The notes beneath the pieces are model-generated. The model was not told the DNA's origin. It made no database searches and saw only the letters and a program-made list of their open reading frames with translations. From Odontocerum albicorne (lineage: Eukaryota > Arthropoda > Insecta > Trichoptera > Odontoceridae), in NCBI GenBank assembly GCA_949825065.1, contig OX463841.1, positions 22,178,078-22,242,077 of the forward strand: a stretch of 64,000 bases of DNA. Reading direction: 5' to 3'. Of the stretch, positions 21,851 through 32,423 are shown one piece after another. The position numbers and the translations under genes are program-made. Numbering within the stretch: position 1 is the first letter of the stretch; each line of letters starts with the position of its first letter.

Positions 21851-22766
21851 CGAGGCATATCCAGAAAGTAAGTGTACTGAATTTTGTAGGTTACAATTTT
21901 TTTTATTTAAACAAAAAAATTGCGTGGTTACCGTAGTACATATGTAAGCTATTTTTCGACATAGTCGCCATTCCTCTCAATGCAGGTGGTGAAGCGGGGT
22001 ATCAACTTTTTGCTGCCTTCTTCGAAGTAGTTTCCCGCCAACTTCACCTCCTCATTTACCTCCTCGTCGGTTGAAAACCTTTTTCCACCCATGTGCACCT
22101 CCAGGGAGGTAAAGAGATAGTAATCTGAAGGTGCTAGGTCAGGGGAATGCGCGGGATGGTTCAGGACATCCCATTTAAACGAGGCAAGCAGTTCCGTCTG
22201 GCATTGTCGTGCAACAGGCAGACTCCCTTTGTCAGCATGCCTCTCTTCTTGTTCTGAATCGCCCTCCGCAATTTTTTTAGGGTCTCACAGTATCTTGCAG
22301 AGTTGATGGTCTCCCCTTGAGGCATATATTCAATTAAAATTATGCCTTGACAGTTCCAAAACACGGATGCCATGATTTTCTTGGCTGAAATTGTGGTTTT
22401 GAACTTTTTGGCGGAGGGTGAAGAGGTGTGACACCACTGTTGAGACTGCCTTTTGGTTTCAGGCGTGTAGTGTTCAACCCAAGTTTCATCTCCAGTAACG
22501 ATGGAGCGGAGAAATTCATCTCCATGGAGTTTGCAGCGCCTCAAAAACTCTTGCCCGGCCTCCACTCGATTCAACTTGGCTGGAGATGGGATTGACATTT
22601 TTCACGAAACGTGTTGTCGCGTCGACACTTCTCAACGTACTGACCTGGAACCGGTCTCGTTGCGGAGGGGAAGGGTCAGGCTACACGGAAGTGTAGCCAA
22701 CATGTTGAAAATAAAATCCATCCGGTCGTGAGAGCCTCAGTACACTTACTTTCTGGATACGCCTCG
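21851..22766 (-). mobile_element. Internally deleted mariner of a second lineage (916 bp)
   Basis: Ends begin CGAGGC(A/G)TATCCAGAAAG and continue GTAAGTGTACTGA as inverted repeats with one mismatch in the first 30 bp. TA flanks each side (21849-21850, 22767-22768). A complete mariner would be near 1.3 kb; the DNA-binding third is largely absent. The terminal repeats differ from the element at 20110, so it is a separate lineage. Confidence 0.93.
21949..22598 (-). pseudogene. Mariner transposase, N-terminal and internal deletions
   Basis: Minus strand. The frame from 22598 reads KLHGDEFLRSIVTGDETWVE (first catalytic D), then YTPETKRQSQQWCH, IMASVFWNCQGIILIEYMPQ and CLLHDNAR (second D). Between the second and third catalytic sites only 80 nt remain instead of about 102, so 22 nt were lost and the frame shifts. 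The third site, SPDLAPSDYYLF, and the C-terminus ending NGDYVEK are readable in another frame down to TAG at 21949. The first roughly 120 residues, including the helix-turn-helix domains, are missing. Confidence 0.9.
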
Positions 22767-22779
22767 TACATATCATAAC

Positions 22780-23337
22780 ACTGGTGAATGATGTGAGCTA
22801 GGGGACAAGTTGAGCCCCTAGTGGGTGAACAGCACAGCTGTCGGTCAGCTAAAAGGTGATATTATTAAAATGTAGCCCGACTAACAAACTCCAGTGCTTC
22901 ATACATGTCTTAGTGGTTTTTCAGCTGTTACAGTATCCAAAGACAAATTATCTCTGTCACTTGATGCCTAAAACCCTCCCAAGGTATCTGTGCTCTAAAC
23001 TTAAAAATATTTCTATTACATTGTGTATTTTATATTATCAGATATTAAAAAACCTTAGTTTATTTTCAAAACATAGTTTATTTTCGAAACATACTTTATT
23101 TTCTAAATTCCAATATACCCAAAATCATAAAAGTGATATTTTTATAGGGTTTGTGAAAGTTCCATAATATTTCCATCTGTTGAAGTATTATAAAACTTTT
23201 ATAACAGTGCAAAGGAGAAAATAATTGAAATTTTAGTAGATAAAACTATGGAGAGACAAAAAAGCTTTTTATTTATTTCAACAGATAGCACACGAGTCAC
23301 ATCAGATTTTTACATATGGGTCAAGTCATATAGAGGG
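22780..23337. other. Intergenic stretch before the palindrome
   Basis: Contains a short hairpin, CTAGGGG...CCCCTAG, at about 22799-22822, and three near-identical ACATAGTTTATTTTC units around 23060-23105. No gene seen. Confidence 0.4.
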
Positions 23338-23383
23338 ATTGTAATTTATTTTAACAAACACTGTTTATTCCACTTTTTTTTAT

Positions 23384-23428
23384 GACGGTATAACCCTACC
23401 GGTTTCAAGGCTTTCACCTCATCTTCAG
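23384..23428 (-). ncRNA. Hammerhead-ribozyme-like motif, copy 2 (left arm)
   Basis: Mirror image of copy 3. On the minus strand: CTGAAGA, stem II AGGT-GAAA-GCCT, GAAAC, a stem III of CGGTA with TACCG, and a GTC triplet. Confidence 0.4.
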
Positions 23429-23459
23429 GGGAGCGTAAACAAGTCTTGTTTACGCTCCC

Positions 23460-23504
23460 CTGAAGATGAGGTGAAAGCCTTGAAACCGGTAGGGTTATAC
23501 CGTC
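23460..23504 (+). ncRNA. Hammerhead-ribozyme-like motif, copy 3 (right arm)
   Basis: Plus strand: CTGAAGA at 23460-23466 fits the CUGANGA core, where position 7 is free. Stem II is AGGT/GCCT with a GAAA loop, followed by GAAAC (23482-23486). CGGTA and TACCG can form stem III. GTC at 23502-23504 is the canonical cleavage triplet. Stem I is weak, and there are unpaired bases between the core and stem II, so cleavage is unproven. In the palindrome the two motifs face each other. Confidence 0.4.
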
Positions 23505-23599
23505 ATAAAAAAGTGGAATAAACAGTGTTTGTTAAAATAAATTACAATGTCTTTAAACCTCCACAACGTTAATGCCTTAACTATAAACAACATATCATA

Positions 23600-25130
23600 T
23601 AGAGGGGTTGTAAATACCAGAGATAAGTGCATTATTAATTGTATAAATCAAAATATAATGTATGAATTCTTGAAATAAACTTATTTTTTACATGGCATTT
23701 AAGTTCATTATTTCTCAAAACAATTTGTCAATTTACACAGACGTTTTTATATATGCTTGCCATACATTGAAATGTTTAATTTTTCATTTTCTATACTAAT
23801 TAAAAGCTATAAAAATACCCTAGACTCCACAGTTAATTTAATTGTACTTACTGTGATATTTTTGATTCAAATATCAAAATTGATTTAATATAAAAATAAT
23901 GCATATGAAGTTCAGAGAATAAAGCCACTTGTTTGTAAAATGTAAACCAAACAAAAAAATCAAGTTTTACTACAGCTTGAATATAAAAAATAATTCAAAA
24001 CTGCTCATGTTGTGTAATAAAATCAAATAGGTTATGACTACACTGCCTCGAATACCCCCATTATATGAAAAATCACAAACATTAAAAAGTTCTGTTTAGT
24101 GATCTTATAAAATGTAAAAGAGCGGAGAGCCAATATTAAAGAATACTCGTAAAGATAGCCAATTGAAAAACTGGGTTTATTTTTTAATTTTGGGCTTTGT
24201 GACAGTTCTCAATAGGAATCATAGCCCACCTGTTATGCCCCTTGTAAAAAAAGCATGTGTTGCGGAATGCATATTCATTATACATATTCCAATATACATA
24301 ATATGAAATAAATTTAACCTAAAACTAAATATGACTTAAGAAAAAAAACTGAAAATTTATGAATATAACTGCAACTACAAATCATTTTTCTAAATCCATT
24401 TTCGTTTTTTATAAAATAAACATAATACTTCAAGGAATATCGGAAATTATTTTGCTATCAATAGCGTAAAGATAAATTTGACTTAAAAATTTCAGAATAT
24501 TTTCATAATTCTGAATGCCAAGCAACAATATGTTTTTTTAGCATATTCGATTATTGAACTTTAGAAAATATTATATGTTTTTGAAAATATAGAGTAAGTT
24601 AAATATGGGCAAAATTTAAAAAGTATAAAAATGCTTTTAGATTTATCCTTTAGGAAAAATCTCTTTGAAATACCATAAAATTGGATACCGGGAATTTGGA
24701 TACCATAAAATGCTTCTATCTGTATCGATCCACAGCCTTTTATTAGGTTTTTAAAAATAAATTAAATGATCAATAAAGAAAAGTATTTTTCTACTTTCGG
24801 TTAATTTTCTAAATAACAAATATTTTATAACTTTGGTTTAGTTTGAAATTACCTACGTTCATTAAAAGAAAAGGATTACTTTTTATTATTCTTTACCAAA
24901 GGTAAAACTCAATTCATTTTGCTCATAGAAAATATTATTCCTTAAGGAATAAGTAATAATGAATACCAGCTGTTTTTCCATGTTTTATGAGACTTTTGAA
25001 AATGTCTGGAATTTTTCTGTGAAGCACAACATTTGGAGTTAAGAATTCACCATTCTTACAACATGTGTATTCCAATGTCGTCTCCATCTGAAAATGTCTC
25101 AAATTTTACTACTTTTCTTCCTTTCGTTCC
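23600..25130. other. AT-rich intergenic region
   Basis: No coding, tRNA-like or inverted-repeat signature was found. It is one of the most featureless stretches of the window. Confidence 0.45.
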
Positions 25131-25135
25131 TTATA

Positions 25136-25688
25136 AAGGGTCTTTCAAATTGAGTGTTTTTTTTTATTCTTGGATAAAATACAGATGGCGTCGTGAACTT
25201 GCTTGGGTCTTGTGACTTTTGAGAAGTGTAATGTATGACATTTATAAAAATGGAGTCATATACAATACAACAACACATTCAAATTGTTGAATTATTTTAT
25301 GTATTGTAATCTCCGGACACGGTGATGTTATTTAGCCACCAAGATCATATGATCTGAAACCGTTGGACTGTTTTCTCTGGGGTTACGTGAAAAACCAGGT
25401 CTATAAGAATGACCTCCAATCAATTCCTGAGCTGAAGGACGAAATTGTTCACATTATTGGTGAGTTAGAACCGCAATTATGCCAAATTGTCATCGAAAAT
25501 TTTGACAAAAGAGTGAACATCTGTGGAGCTGCAAGAGGTGGACATTTCGGAGATATTGCTTTTTGTGTTCAAATATCATACTTCAATTACCAATAAAAAG
25601 TTTTTTGAAATCAAAGCAAATTGTATGTTTTATTCAAGGATTAAAAAAATTAGAATTAAAAAAAACGGCTCAATTTGAAAGACCCTTT
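25136..25688 (+). mobile_element. Deleted IS630/Tc1-mariner-type element (about 550 bp)
   Basis: AAGGGTCTTTCAAATTGAG at 25136 is repeated inverted at about 25669-25687 (CTCAATTTGAAAGACCCTT), giving 19-bp terminal repeats. Between them only the last part of a transposase remains. The flanks contain TA on the left, but the right target site is unclear. Confidence 0.8.
25330..25596 (+). pseudogene. C-terminal remnant of an IS630/Tc1-mariner-type transposase
   Basis: The frame reads PPRSYDLKPLDCFLWGYVKN, which matches the last catalytic block (..S.DL.PLD.FLWG.VK..) of this transposase superfamily. It continues with ELKDEIVHIIGEL and a C-terminal RVNICGAARGGHFGDI, also typical. TAG at about 25333 and the missing first two catalytic blocks make it non-functional. 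It differs from the DD34D mariners elsewhere in the window. Confidence 0.8.
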
Positions 25689-25725
25689 TCCTCAATGTGA
25701 AGAAGGATATTTTTTTTCTATCACA

Positions 25726-25825
25726 CTTTTTGCCTTTAACACCGAGCTGGGCGAGGTATTTTGCCTTTAACACCGAGCTGGGCGAGGTATTTTGCCTTTA
25801 ACACCGAGCTGGGCGAGGTATTTTC
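25726..25825 (+). repeat. Three tandem 31-bp units
   Basis: TTTTGCCTTTAACACCGAGC followed by TGGGCGAGGTA occurs three times without a mismatch. It is GC-richer than its surroundings. Confidence 0.95.
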
Positions 25826-25829
25826 GCTT

Positions 25830-27220
25830 TTGAGGCACTCATTCACCCCAGAATTGACAATTAGTGATAATTTTATCTTATCACCTTTTGGGAAAAATTA
25901 AAATTTCTGTAATTTTTTCCATTATTTTAAAATTGAAGATTTTTTACTTTCTAAAAAAGTCACCTTAAGTATTCAAAATATGTTGTCACTTAACCCCACA
26001 TTATAAATCAACAGATGTAAATTCAAATTTTACAAACGCATAATTTTATTTTTGAGCTTGACACACAATGTCACCCATTCACAAATTCATATTTCCGGGG
26101 AACATGTCTTGAACCACTTTCAAACTGTTATTGGACATGTGACAACTGGTCCCATCCTGTTGGAACCACATCCTCGAATTGTACCCTGGAAATTGTTACA
26201 ATTTCAGTCAAAAACTCTCTCAGCGTTTATATATAACACTCCGAATTAACTGTAATTGGTTGGCCTCAAGCCTCATCAAACAAATAATGACCAATGATTC
26301 CCAACAAGGCTACCTAAACTAATATTCATGGCAATGGAGTGATCTCTGGTGTTTCAGTCTTGGGTTTTCATCGGTCCACTCTGTATTATATATTTTGACT
26401 TTGCTGTTTGTTTTCATATCCTTGATTTTACACATGCTGTATCAAAAATATAGAGATATGATGAGAATGCTGTTGATTTGTTCACTCTATTTGTTATGGA
26501 GATTGTGATTGCTAAATATAAGATATACTTCCAAATATTTTAACTGCATCACATGTGATGCAGTCAAAATCCAGTTTGCATTTCAAAAGTTATTTGGAAA
26601 GTCACCTTTTTTTTTATTTTCCTTAATGAAAAAACTATCTCTTGACCTTTGTTACATTTTTATGAACGTCTTTTTAAAAAAAAAAATATTGCGAAAAGAA
26701 TGTTTGATTTAATGCTGGAAATGTTCTCCTTTGCATTGTCATCTGTTGTAAAAACTAAAAACTCTTCGTTCCTTTTACTGGTTTGTGTATCAGCTAAAAT
26801 CATGTGTCTATTTATACCCGATAGAGGTTTCATTGAAATTCAAAAGATGGCAGCTCGCGCAATAAATTGAGTTTTTTTAGGTTTACGAAGAGCGTTTACC
26901 CTGTTACCGCTCGTTTACTAATTTCTCTACTATGCGGTTATTTTTTACGAGCGGGAAAGAAAAAACTTCACTAGTGCAACTTGCTTTATGACTTATGTTT
27001 TCAAAGCGGATTAACATTTCGTTCAGGTGGATCGAGTCAACAGGTCAAAATGTTTCTATCGGCAATTTAGTTGCGGACTAATGCATGGAATGTCGGATAA
27101 CTTTCATCCTTGTAAGGAATTTGTTTTACTGATGTCACACGATATTTGGTTACAAAAGTAACCCTTAAGATTCTTTTGGTCAGAAAACGACGCTTTAATC
27201 AGTATTATATAATATTATTA
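25830..27220. other. Intergenic region
   Basis: AT-rich, with several 60-75 codon frames of AT-driven composition and no recognisable domain. No repeats seen apart from poly-A/T runs. Confidence 0.35.
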
Positions 27221-27224
27221 ACTC

Positions 27225-27415
27225 TTTCGTTGTATGCAGTACAAACATACGTTGATATAGATTGCCATGTGACAATCTCTTTCAACCAAGCAGAAAAAAC
27301 AGATTGGAGATTGTTTTTTTTTTAAAAATCTGCGTTCTAATGAAAATTCAACCCGCAGCCCCAATTTTGGAAGACATTAAGGCAGGCGTCTTACCAACTA
27401 GACCACGGATGATCA
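27225..27415 (-). mobile_element. SINE copy, minus strand
   Basis: On the minus strand: CCGTGGTCTAGTTGGTAAGA (A box), CGGGTTGAATTTTC (degraded B box), a poly-A-interrupted body, then CTTGGTTGAAAGAGATTG and TTTGTACTGCATACAACGAA at the 3' end. Confidence 0.8.
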
Positions 27416-27980
27416 TATATTGATTGAGAACTTATTTTTTAACGTTTCATCGAAATCTTGAAACTGAATTAATTAAAAATGAAAAATTCCTTTCAGTAAA
27501 TATACGAGTATTTATAAAATCACTACACGTGTTTCGCTAAATCCACAACATAAACAAAAACAAACACTATGACAAGACGATCTCTCACGAGAGATCTCAC
27601 AACACGCTCTCTAAAGTCAGAGTACGTCGTACATACGAGTATTTCTGGACAGGTGACGATTGTGGAATCGTATCCAAGTTGCAGATACATTATTTTTTTT
27701 CGGCGCAGTATTCTCCCTGCGTGCAGCAGACTTCATAGAAAATATGTAATGGAAGTAACTATTAACAGATCAAGTGACTATACCTCATAAAGACATCTCG
27801 ATTCTTTCTTGAGTTCGTGATTTTCGTATCAAAGTATCAGTAGATAGTAATTGTGTATAACATCAAATCCTAATTTTCCAACACCAAATTTACTCAACAA
27901 ACTTGATGTTAGAACAATATTCGTGATAGAACACACCCTTGTCCCATGCCTTTCCTTAAAGCTTAATTTTTACCAATCCT

Positions 27981-28087
27981 ATAAGGTCTTTCGGAGTGTT
28001 GTGCCGTGTGGTTTGGCTAATGATGCCCATAATCCAAACGATGCATCATAAGCAAATCACGTAGTGCAACACTCCGAAAGCCCTTAT
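27981..28087. repeat. 107-bp foldback element
   Basis: ATAAGGTCTTTCGGAGTGTT at the left is mirrored by AACACTCCGAAAGCCCTTAT at the right. The similarity of the arms continues inward to about 50 bp each, leaving almost no loop. It is probably a small MITE. Confidence 0.75.
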
Positions 28088-28286
28088 TTATTCATTTGTG
28101 GTATATTGTGGGATGAATGTTTTTGGTCTGTCTGGAGTGATGAAGTGTGAGGAGTTTGATTTTGCGTGATGTATAGATACATATGTAATTGGGTGTCACT
28201 GTTTGTCAGGTTGATGAGAATGTGCAACGGGGTTTTATGAAATAAAAAATCGGAAAGAAGTATCGATTTATTTGTTCATGCTATAT

Positions 28287-28445
28287 GTCCTCAATGAGAT
28301 ACAGGCAAAAGCCTAGTTTACTGGGGACACGACAAATAAAAGGCAACAAACCCAGATCCATTAAAATTGTGTGTCCAATTTAAATTACCTGTTGTTTTTC
28401 GCAAATTATGTATATTTATTGTCATGTGTAAATAAATAAATTTTA
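28287..28445 (+). repeat. Dispersed repeat R1, copy 2
   Basis: Nearly the same as 1757-1920 (GTCCTCAATGAGATACAGGC ... GTAAATAAATAAAT). Confidence 0.75.
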
Positions 28446-28449
28446 CATT

Positions 28450-29390
28450 TGATACAGGTTTAATCCAATTACATTGAATATATCAACTAAAAAAATACAT
28501 TATTAAAAGTCTAAATGTAGCATAATGACAATGTAACTCATTTTTTATTGTGAAATTCTTCAGTTATACCTTCAAAGTTTATAAGGAGTTCAATCCTCAA
28601 TTTATCCACCGAGATATGGAATATATCGATATTAGAATAAATTCAACAGGGTCGCTCCGTGTGCGAGTGGTGGTGAGGTTCTTAACAGCCCAGTTTGTTA
28701 ATACGGGACAGAAAACAACCTTAACCAACGGTGGCGTAAATAATTGTCCGGTACGTGAAACAAAAATTTATCAATCAATAAATAGTTTGCTATTTTTCAT
28801 GTTAGCAATTTGTATGTGTATAAACAGGTGCGTAGATCTCGTCGAAAGCTTAATGCGTTATATAGTATCTAAAGCGTACCCATTAAAATATGTGGGATAG
28901 AGACATGGGTAAAATTCATAATATTTGCAATAAAGGTGTTATACAACTGATACGAAAACTTTAAAAAATATTGGCCAATCTTTTTTTCAAATTTAGTGCT
29001 TCGGTTGTTATTCTGTATTGCTTTATTATTTAGATTTATATTTTAATAAAAAATGTTTTAACGATTATAATGTTTTAAGATGTCATATGTGTTTATGCTA
29101 TTATTTAATTATCTTTCTTTCCTTCAACTCCAAGGTTCTAAGGTATTGTCAACGGTATTGCGGCTGGATGATATTATAAATACTGATAATCCCTTAGGTG
29201 TTCCCGGGACAATAATCCAGATTAGTTAAGCTTCCGATATTGCCTGTTTCATAATGGGCCAAGACTCGAGATTAGGGATTGTACTTTCAGTTTCCTGGGT
29301 ACCGCAAAAGTATTCTTTGATATTTTTTAGAATCCAATTAATTGAGTAATGCCAACTGATATATTTTCAATACATAACAATAGCAATAAT
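28450..29390. other. Intergenic region with an unassigned 116-codon frame
   Basis: A plus-strand frame at 28550-28900 contains SLRVRVVVRFLTAQFVNTGQ in a slightly GC-richer patch. I see no domain, no start context and no splice structure, so it is not called. Confidence 0.3.
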
Positions 29391-29394
29391 TGTG

Positions 29395-29601
29395 TTATGT
29401 CATCATACTCGTATATATTTACAATACAATACCTATATAAATAATTGTGTAATGTCAACATATATATTTACAATAAGTACCTATAGAAATAATTGTGTAA
29501 AATCAACATATCGTGTCCAGACAGACATACCGTGTATATTTACAATACAACACCTTTAGAAATAATTGTGTAATGTCAACATATTATATCATATACTTGT
29601 A
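29395..29601 (+). repeat. Tandem array interrupted by a DNA transposon
   Basis: About three to four units of a 60-65 bp motif: ATTTACAATACAATACCTAT, then AAATAATTGTGTAATGTCAA. A further unit continues beyond the transposon at 30986-31045 (TTGTATTTATAATACATTCC...AATAATGTCAACTTATATA), so the element split the array. Confidence 0.8.
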
Positions 29602-29603
29602 TA

Positions 29604-30983
29604 GGGTAAACCTGGGGCAAACGGACACGCTTAACATAAAATGTGAAAAAGTACAGAAATACAAATCGAAAAAAAAAAAAAATATGCAGAACGATTAAAA
29701 AAAACACTTGATTAAATAAATGGATGCATTAAAAAAATATGAAAAAAGGACCTATGCATGAAACAAATAAAAAAACGAGTAATCCAATTAGTGTCCTTCT
29801 GCCCCCTTACAAAGGGGCATACGGACACCTAATCACTATCTTTAATATAACATCGTACACATTTGAAAACAGGGTCTTCTCCATTTAAATCACATGCAAT
29901 GTGATACCAGACATTACATTACACTCAAGGCGCTGAACCCAATTTTCCCCTTCTTTATAGACATCATTATAAGAACCACAATTCTCCCTTTTTTCTAAGA
30001 TTTTTAGTATTGCTTCTTTTTTCCTTTTTATTTTTTTCACATTTTGGCGTAGCTTCTTAGCGTTTAGCTCAGAAATACATTTCCTGGTGGTCAAGATTAT
30101 GGACTCGTTCCTTTTACGCCATCTTCTTGAAGTTTTTGAAGCCGTTGACAGCATTACCAACAGTTGCCGCCTGATTCCATACTTCTTGAAGTAGAGATCC
30201 AAATGTAGGTTATTCCACTTGTTGGGCAACGACGTAAATGTACTCGTACACGGCAACTTTCGTTGTATTGAATGTCAATGGAGCAAAAAATGAAACATCA
30301 AGGGATTGTATTATAATTTTTGTGCACTATGTGGTGGCAAGCAAAGAAGGTGCACATTATTTTCGAAAGCTTTTTCGTCGGGATCAGAACAATGGGATCC
30401 ATGCCCATCCGTTACCAATGCCAATTTTGACAGCTTTTACTGCCAGAGACATTGACTCTTCACTTCAGTTACATCGTTTAGATGCCCTTTCACGATTGCG
30501 CAGCATGATCTACAACAAACGGGGAGTAATTCATACAAGGTAAGCTATGTCCGTTTGTCCCTTAAACACAGTGTCCGTTTGCCTCTACATACTCGTAACA
30601 TAGAATTTGTTTGTAAAAATATTCAACAGATGGTAATAGTAGCATGATTTTGCCTCCCATAATACACTGCACTGACATTAGCTAAACACGGTAGAAACAT
30701 AATCTCAAAAAGAAAACTTGCGGTTAAACAGATATGTTCATGTCATTATAACGAAAATATAGTTGTGTATTGGCCCTTACCAGTAGGTAGACAGTAGTCA
30801 TAAAGAATATAAATATCTCAAAAGATTATTGAGATATTACCAGATTATTTTTTATGCGGAGCGCAACACTTCTGACGTTTAGAAAAATACAATGGTGGCC
30901 AACATGTATAATAAGGTTTGGCTTGAGTAAAACGTTAAGGGGGTGTCCGTTTGCCCCCATGTCCGTTTGCTCCAGGTTTACCC
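29604..30983 (-). mobile_element. DNA transposon of pogo-like type (1380 bp)
   Basis: Inverted ends GGGTAAACCTGG(G/A)GCAAACG with TA on each side (29602-29603, 30984-30985). GTCCGTTTGCCCC-like blocks recur just inside both ends (29781-29827, 30546-30583, 30943-30970). The minus strand carries the transposase remnant described separately. The TA target and overall size fit the Tc1/mariner/pogo superfamily. Confidence 0.75.
29840..30256 (-). pseudogene. Remnant of a pogo-like protein C-terminus with PHD-like zinc residues
   Basis: The minus-strand frame 30256-29885 has a basic segment, KKLRQNVKKIKRKKEAILKI, then GENWVQRLECNV. After a small duplication that shifts the frame, the next frame continues WYHIACDLNGEDPVFKCVRC and a stop at about 29840. 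C..C, H..C and C..C spacing of this kind occurs in the PHD-like C-termini of some insect pogo/Tigger transposases. The DDE catalytic core was not found. The plus-strand 101-codon frame at 30238-30543 is unrelated to anything I know. Confidence 0.4.
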
Positions 30984-31154
30984 TACTTGTATTGTATTTA
31001 TAATACATTCCTACAAAAATAATGTCAACTTATATATTATATTTAAAATACATACGTATATGTAAAATAATTTCCCTGTAATACTGTTTATTTGTAATAT
31101 TGTAAAAGCGTATTGTTTTAACAACAATTTGTGTTATGGAAATATCCTTATAAT

Positions 31155-31300
31155 TCGGTGACTCCTTTGCTCTAGTTAGTAAGACGCTTGTCTTCCACAG
31201 GGGGATTTTGGGTTCAATTATCGATGGTATCCCATAACATGTCCTAATTGGTAATGCAGATACGTTGAATAGCGTAGCCGGTAACATTATGTTCGCCCCC
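31155..31300 (+). mobile_element. SINE head, 3' part missing
   Basis: CTTTGCTCTAGTTAGTAAGA (A box) then TTTTGGGTTCAATTATCG (B box). The body does not follow the family consensus for long. Confidence 0.65.
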
Positions 31301-31319
31301 AATAATGGAGTTTTTTGGT

Positions 31320-31400
31320 GTAATAATAATAATAAAAGGACAATTTATATAGCGCGTTTTGAGAGCCAACTCTCCTCAAATGCAGGGGTATAGAACTACT
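31320..31400 (-). mobile_element. LINE-B extreme 3' end
   Basis: TAATAATAATAATAAAAGGA then ATTTATATAGCGCG and CCAACTCTCCTCAAATGC correspond to the LINE-B tail and UTR as seen at 18945 and 53960. Confidence 0.6.
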
Positions 31401-31544
31401 TGAGTAAACGAATAAGTTTCAGTTAATAATCTTGTATGTTGGAACAACTCTCGCATTCTTCTAGGCCGTCTGAATATTGTTACCTGATAAAAAAAATTGA
31501 ACCTGACTAGGATGTTTTTTACTATTATTTTTTTGAGTATCATC

Positions 31545-31610
31545 GGGAATCGATCCGAAACCCCCGGGTGAAAGACCAGCAAGTCTTGTTGACATCGTGA
31601 GGGCTCAATC
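31545..31610 (-). mobile_element. SINE head fragment
   Basis: Minus strand: GTTTCGGATCGATTCCCGAT contains a B-box match, with an A-box-like region about 35 bp before it. Confidence 0.4.
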
Positions 31611-31614
31611 GATG

Positions 31615-32090
31615 TACCCTTGATTTAAACTTATGCATTATGTCAATCTAACTTAACTTAGAATTATCTAGGTTAGACTTTTGAATAATTTGTCGTTCGT
31701 GCTCTCAATTGTTTTAAATCTAATGTAAAAAAAACGATTAAACAGGTATTTTAGAATATTGTTCATGTTTTGTATATATTTAAATCAAAACAAGGATATA
31801 ATTACAGGAAAATATTGACTACATGTGCACCCACAAAATTAGGTTGCGTGACAGAATACAGAATGATATTATAAAAAAATAATGTGAATTGAGGGCAGTG
31901 TATACATTAGGATAAAAAGATCACTCGAGATAGTTTGGAAATATAAAGAAATGAGTGATGAGATTCTGACAAAAGAAATCTGTAATGCTGACTTCCTGGG
32001 AAGCGTGAGAGAGGAATATAAATAAAATACAATTTGTTATATAAAGCGCCGTAGCTCTTGGAAAATCGCGATTAAATGAAAAGTTTTTTT
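31615..32090. other. Intergenic stretch, possibly LINE-related
   Basis: AT-rich. Around 31850-32020, plus-strand text such as GTGACAGAATACAGAATGAT and GAGTGATGAGATTCTGAC resembles the degraded LINE-A/LINE-C C-terminal region, too weakly to place. Confidence 0.3.
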
Positions 32091-32094
32091 ATAG

Positions 32095-32423
32095 CCGAAA
32101 CAATAGTACTAATAATAAAATGAAAATGTATGTAGCGCCGTTTAGAAAGCAGACTCTCCCCTAGGGCGCTCTAACTCAGGAATCGAATTCACTATTATTG
32201 ACAATTTAAACATTAAAAAAATATATATGTTGAGTATAAGGATACTTTTTCGCGTCCACATATGTTTAGAAAAATATATTTGGTAAGAAAACCGCAGAAA
32301 AATTGCCAACGGAAGACGAACTACAAAGAGACTTTTGTAGATCTTCCGATATATATGATAATCATACATTTTGATAAGAACTCCCAAAAAAATGTTATCT
32401 TCAAATGCTTCTTAAAACTGCAC
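32095..32423 (-). mobile_element. LINE-B 3' end, second long copy
   Basis: Matches 18945-19330 and 53960-54270 along its length: AATAATAAAATG tail, GTAGCGCCGTTTAGAAAGCA, GGGCGCTCTAACTCAGGAAT, TTTGGTAAGAAAACCGCAG and GATCTTCCGATATATATGAT. It ends at the inverted junction at 32387-32453. Confidence 0.75.

Larger units (their letters stand above)
23338..23548. repeat. 211-bp near-perfect palindrome of Penelope-like terminal sequence
   Basis: Two arms of about 105 bp meet at a single T (23444). They are identical in reverse complement except for 8 versus 6 T in one homopolymer. Each arm holds GGTATAACCCTACCGGTTTC and CACCTCATCTTCAGGGGAG, the sequence also present once at 7110-7265. The right flank (TCTTTAAACCTCCACAACGTTAATGCC) extends the match with the 7.1-kb copy, so the right arm belongs to a longer element and the left arm is an inverted addition. 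Confidence 0.95.

Noticed and set aside
30238..30543. 101-codon plus-strand frame inside the pogo-like element
   Set aside because: No similarity I recognise and it runs opposite to the readable transposase remnant.
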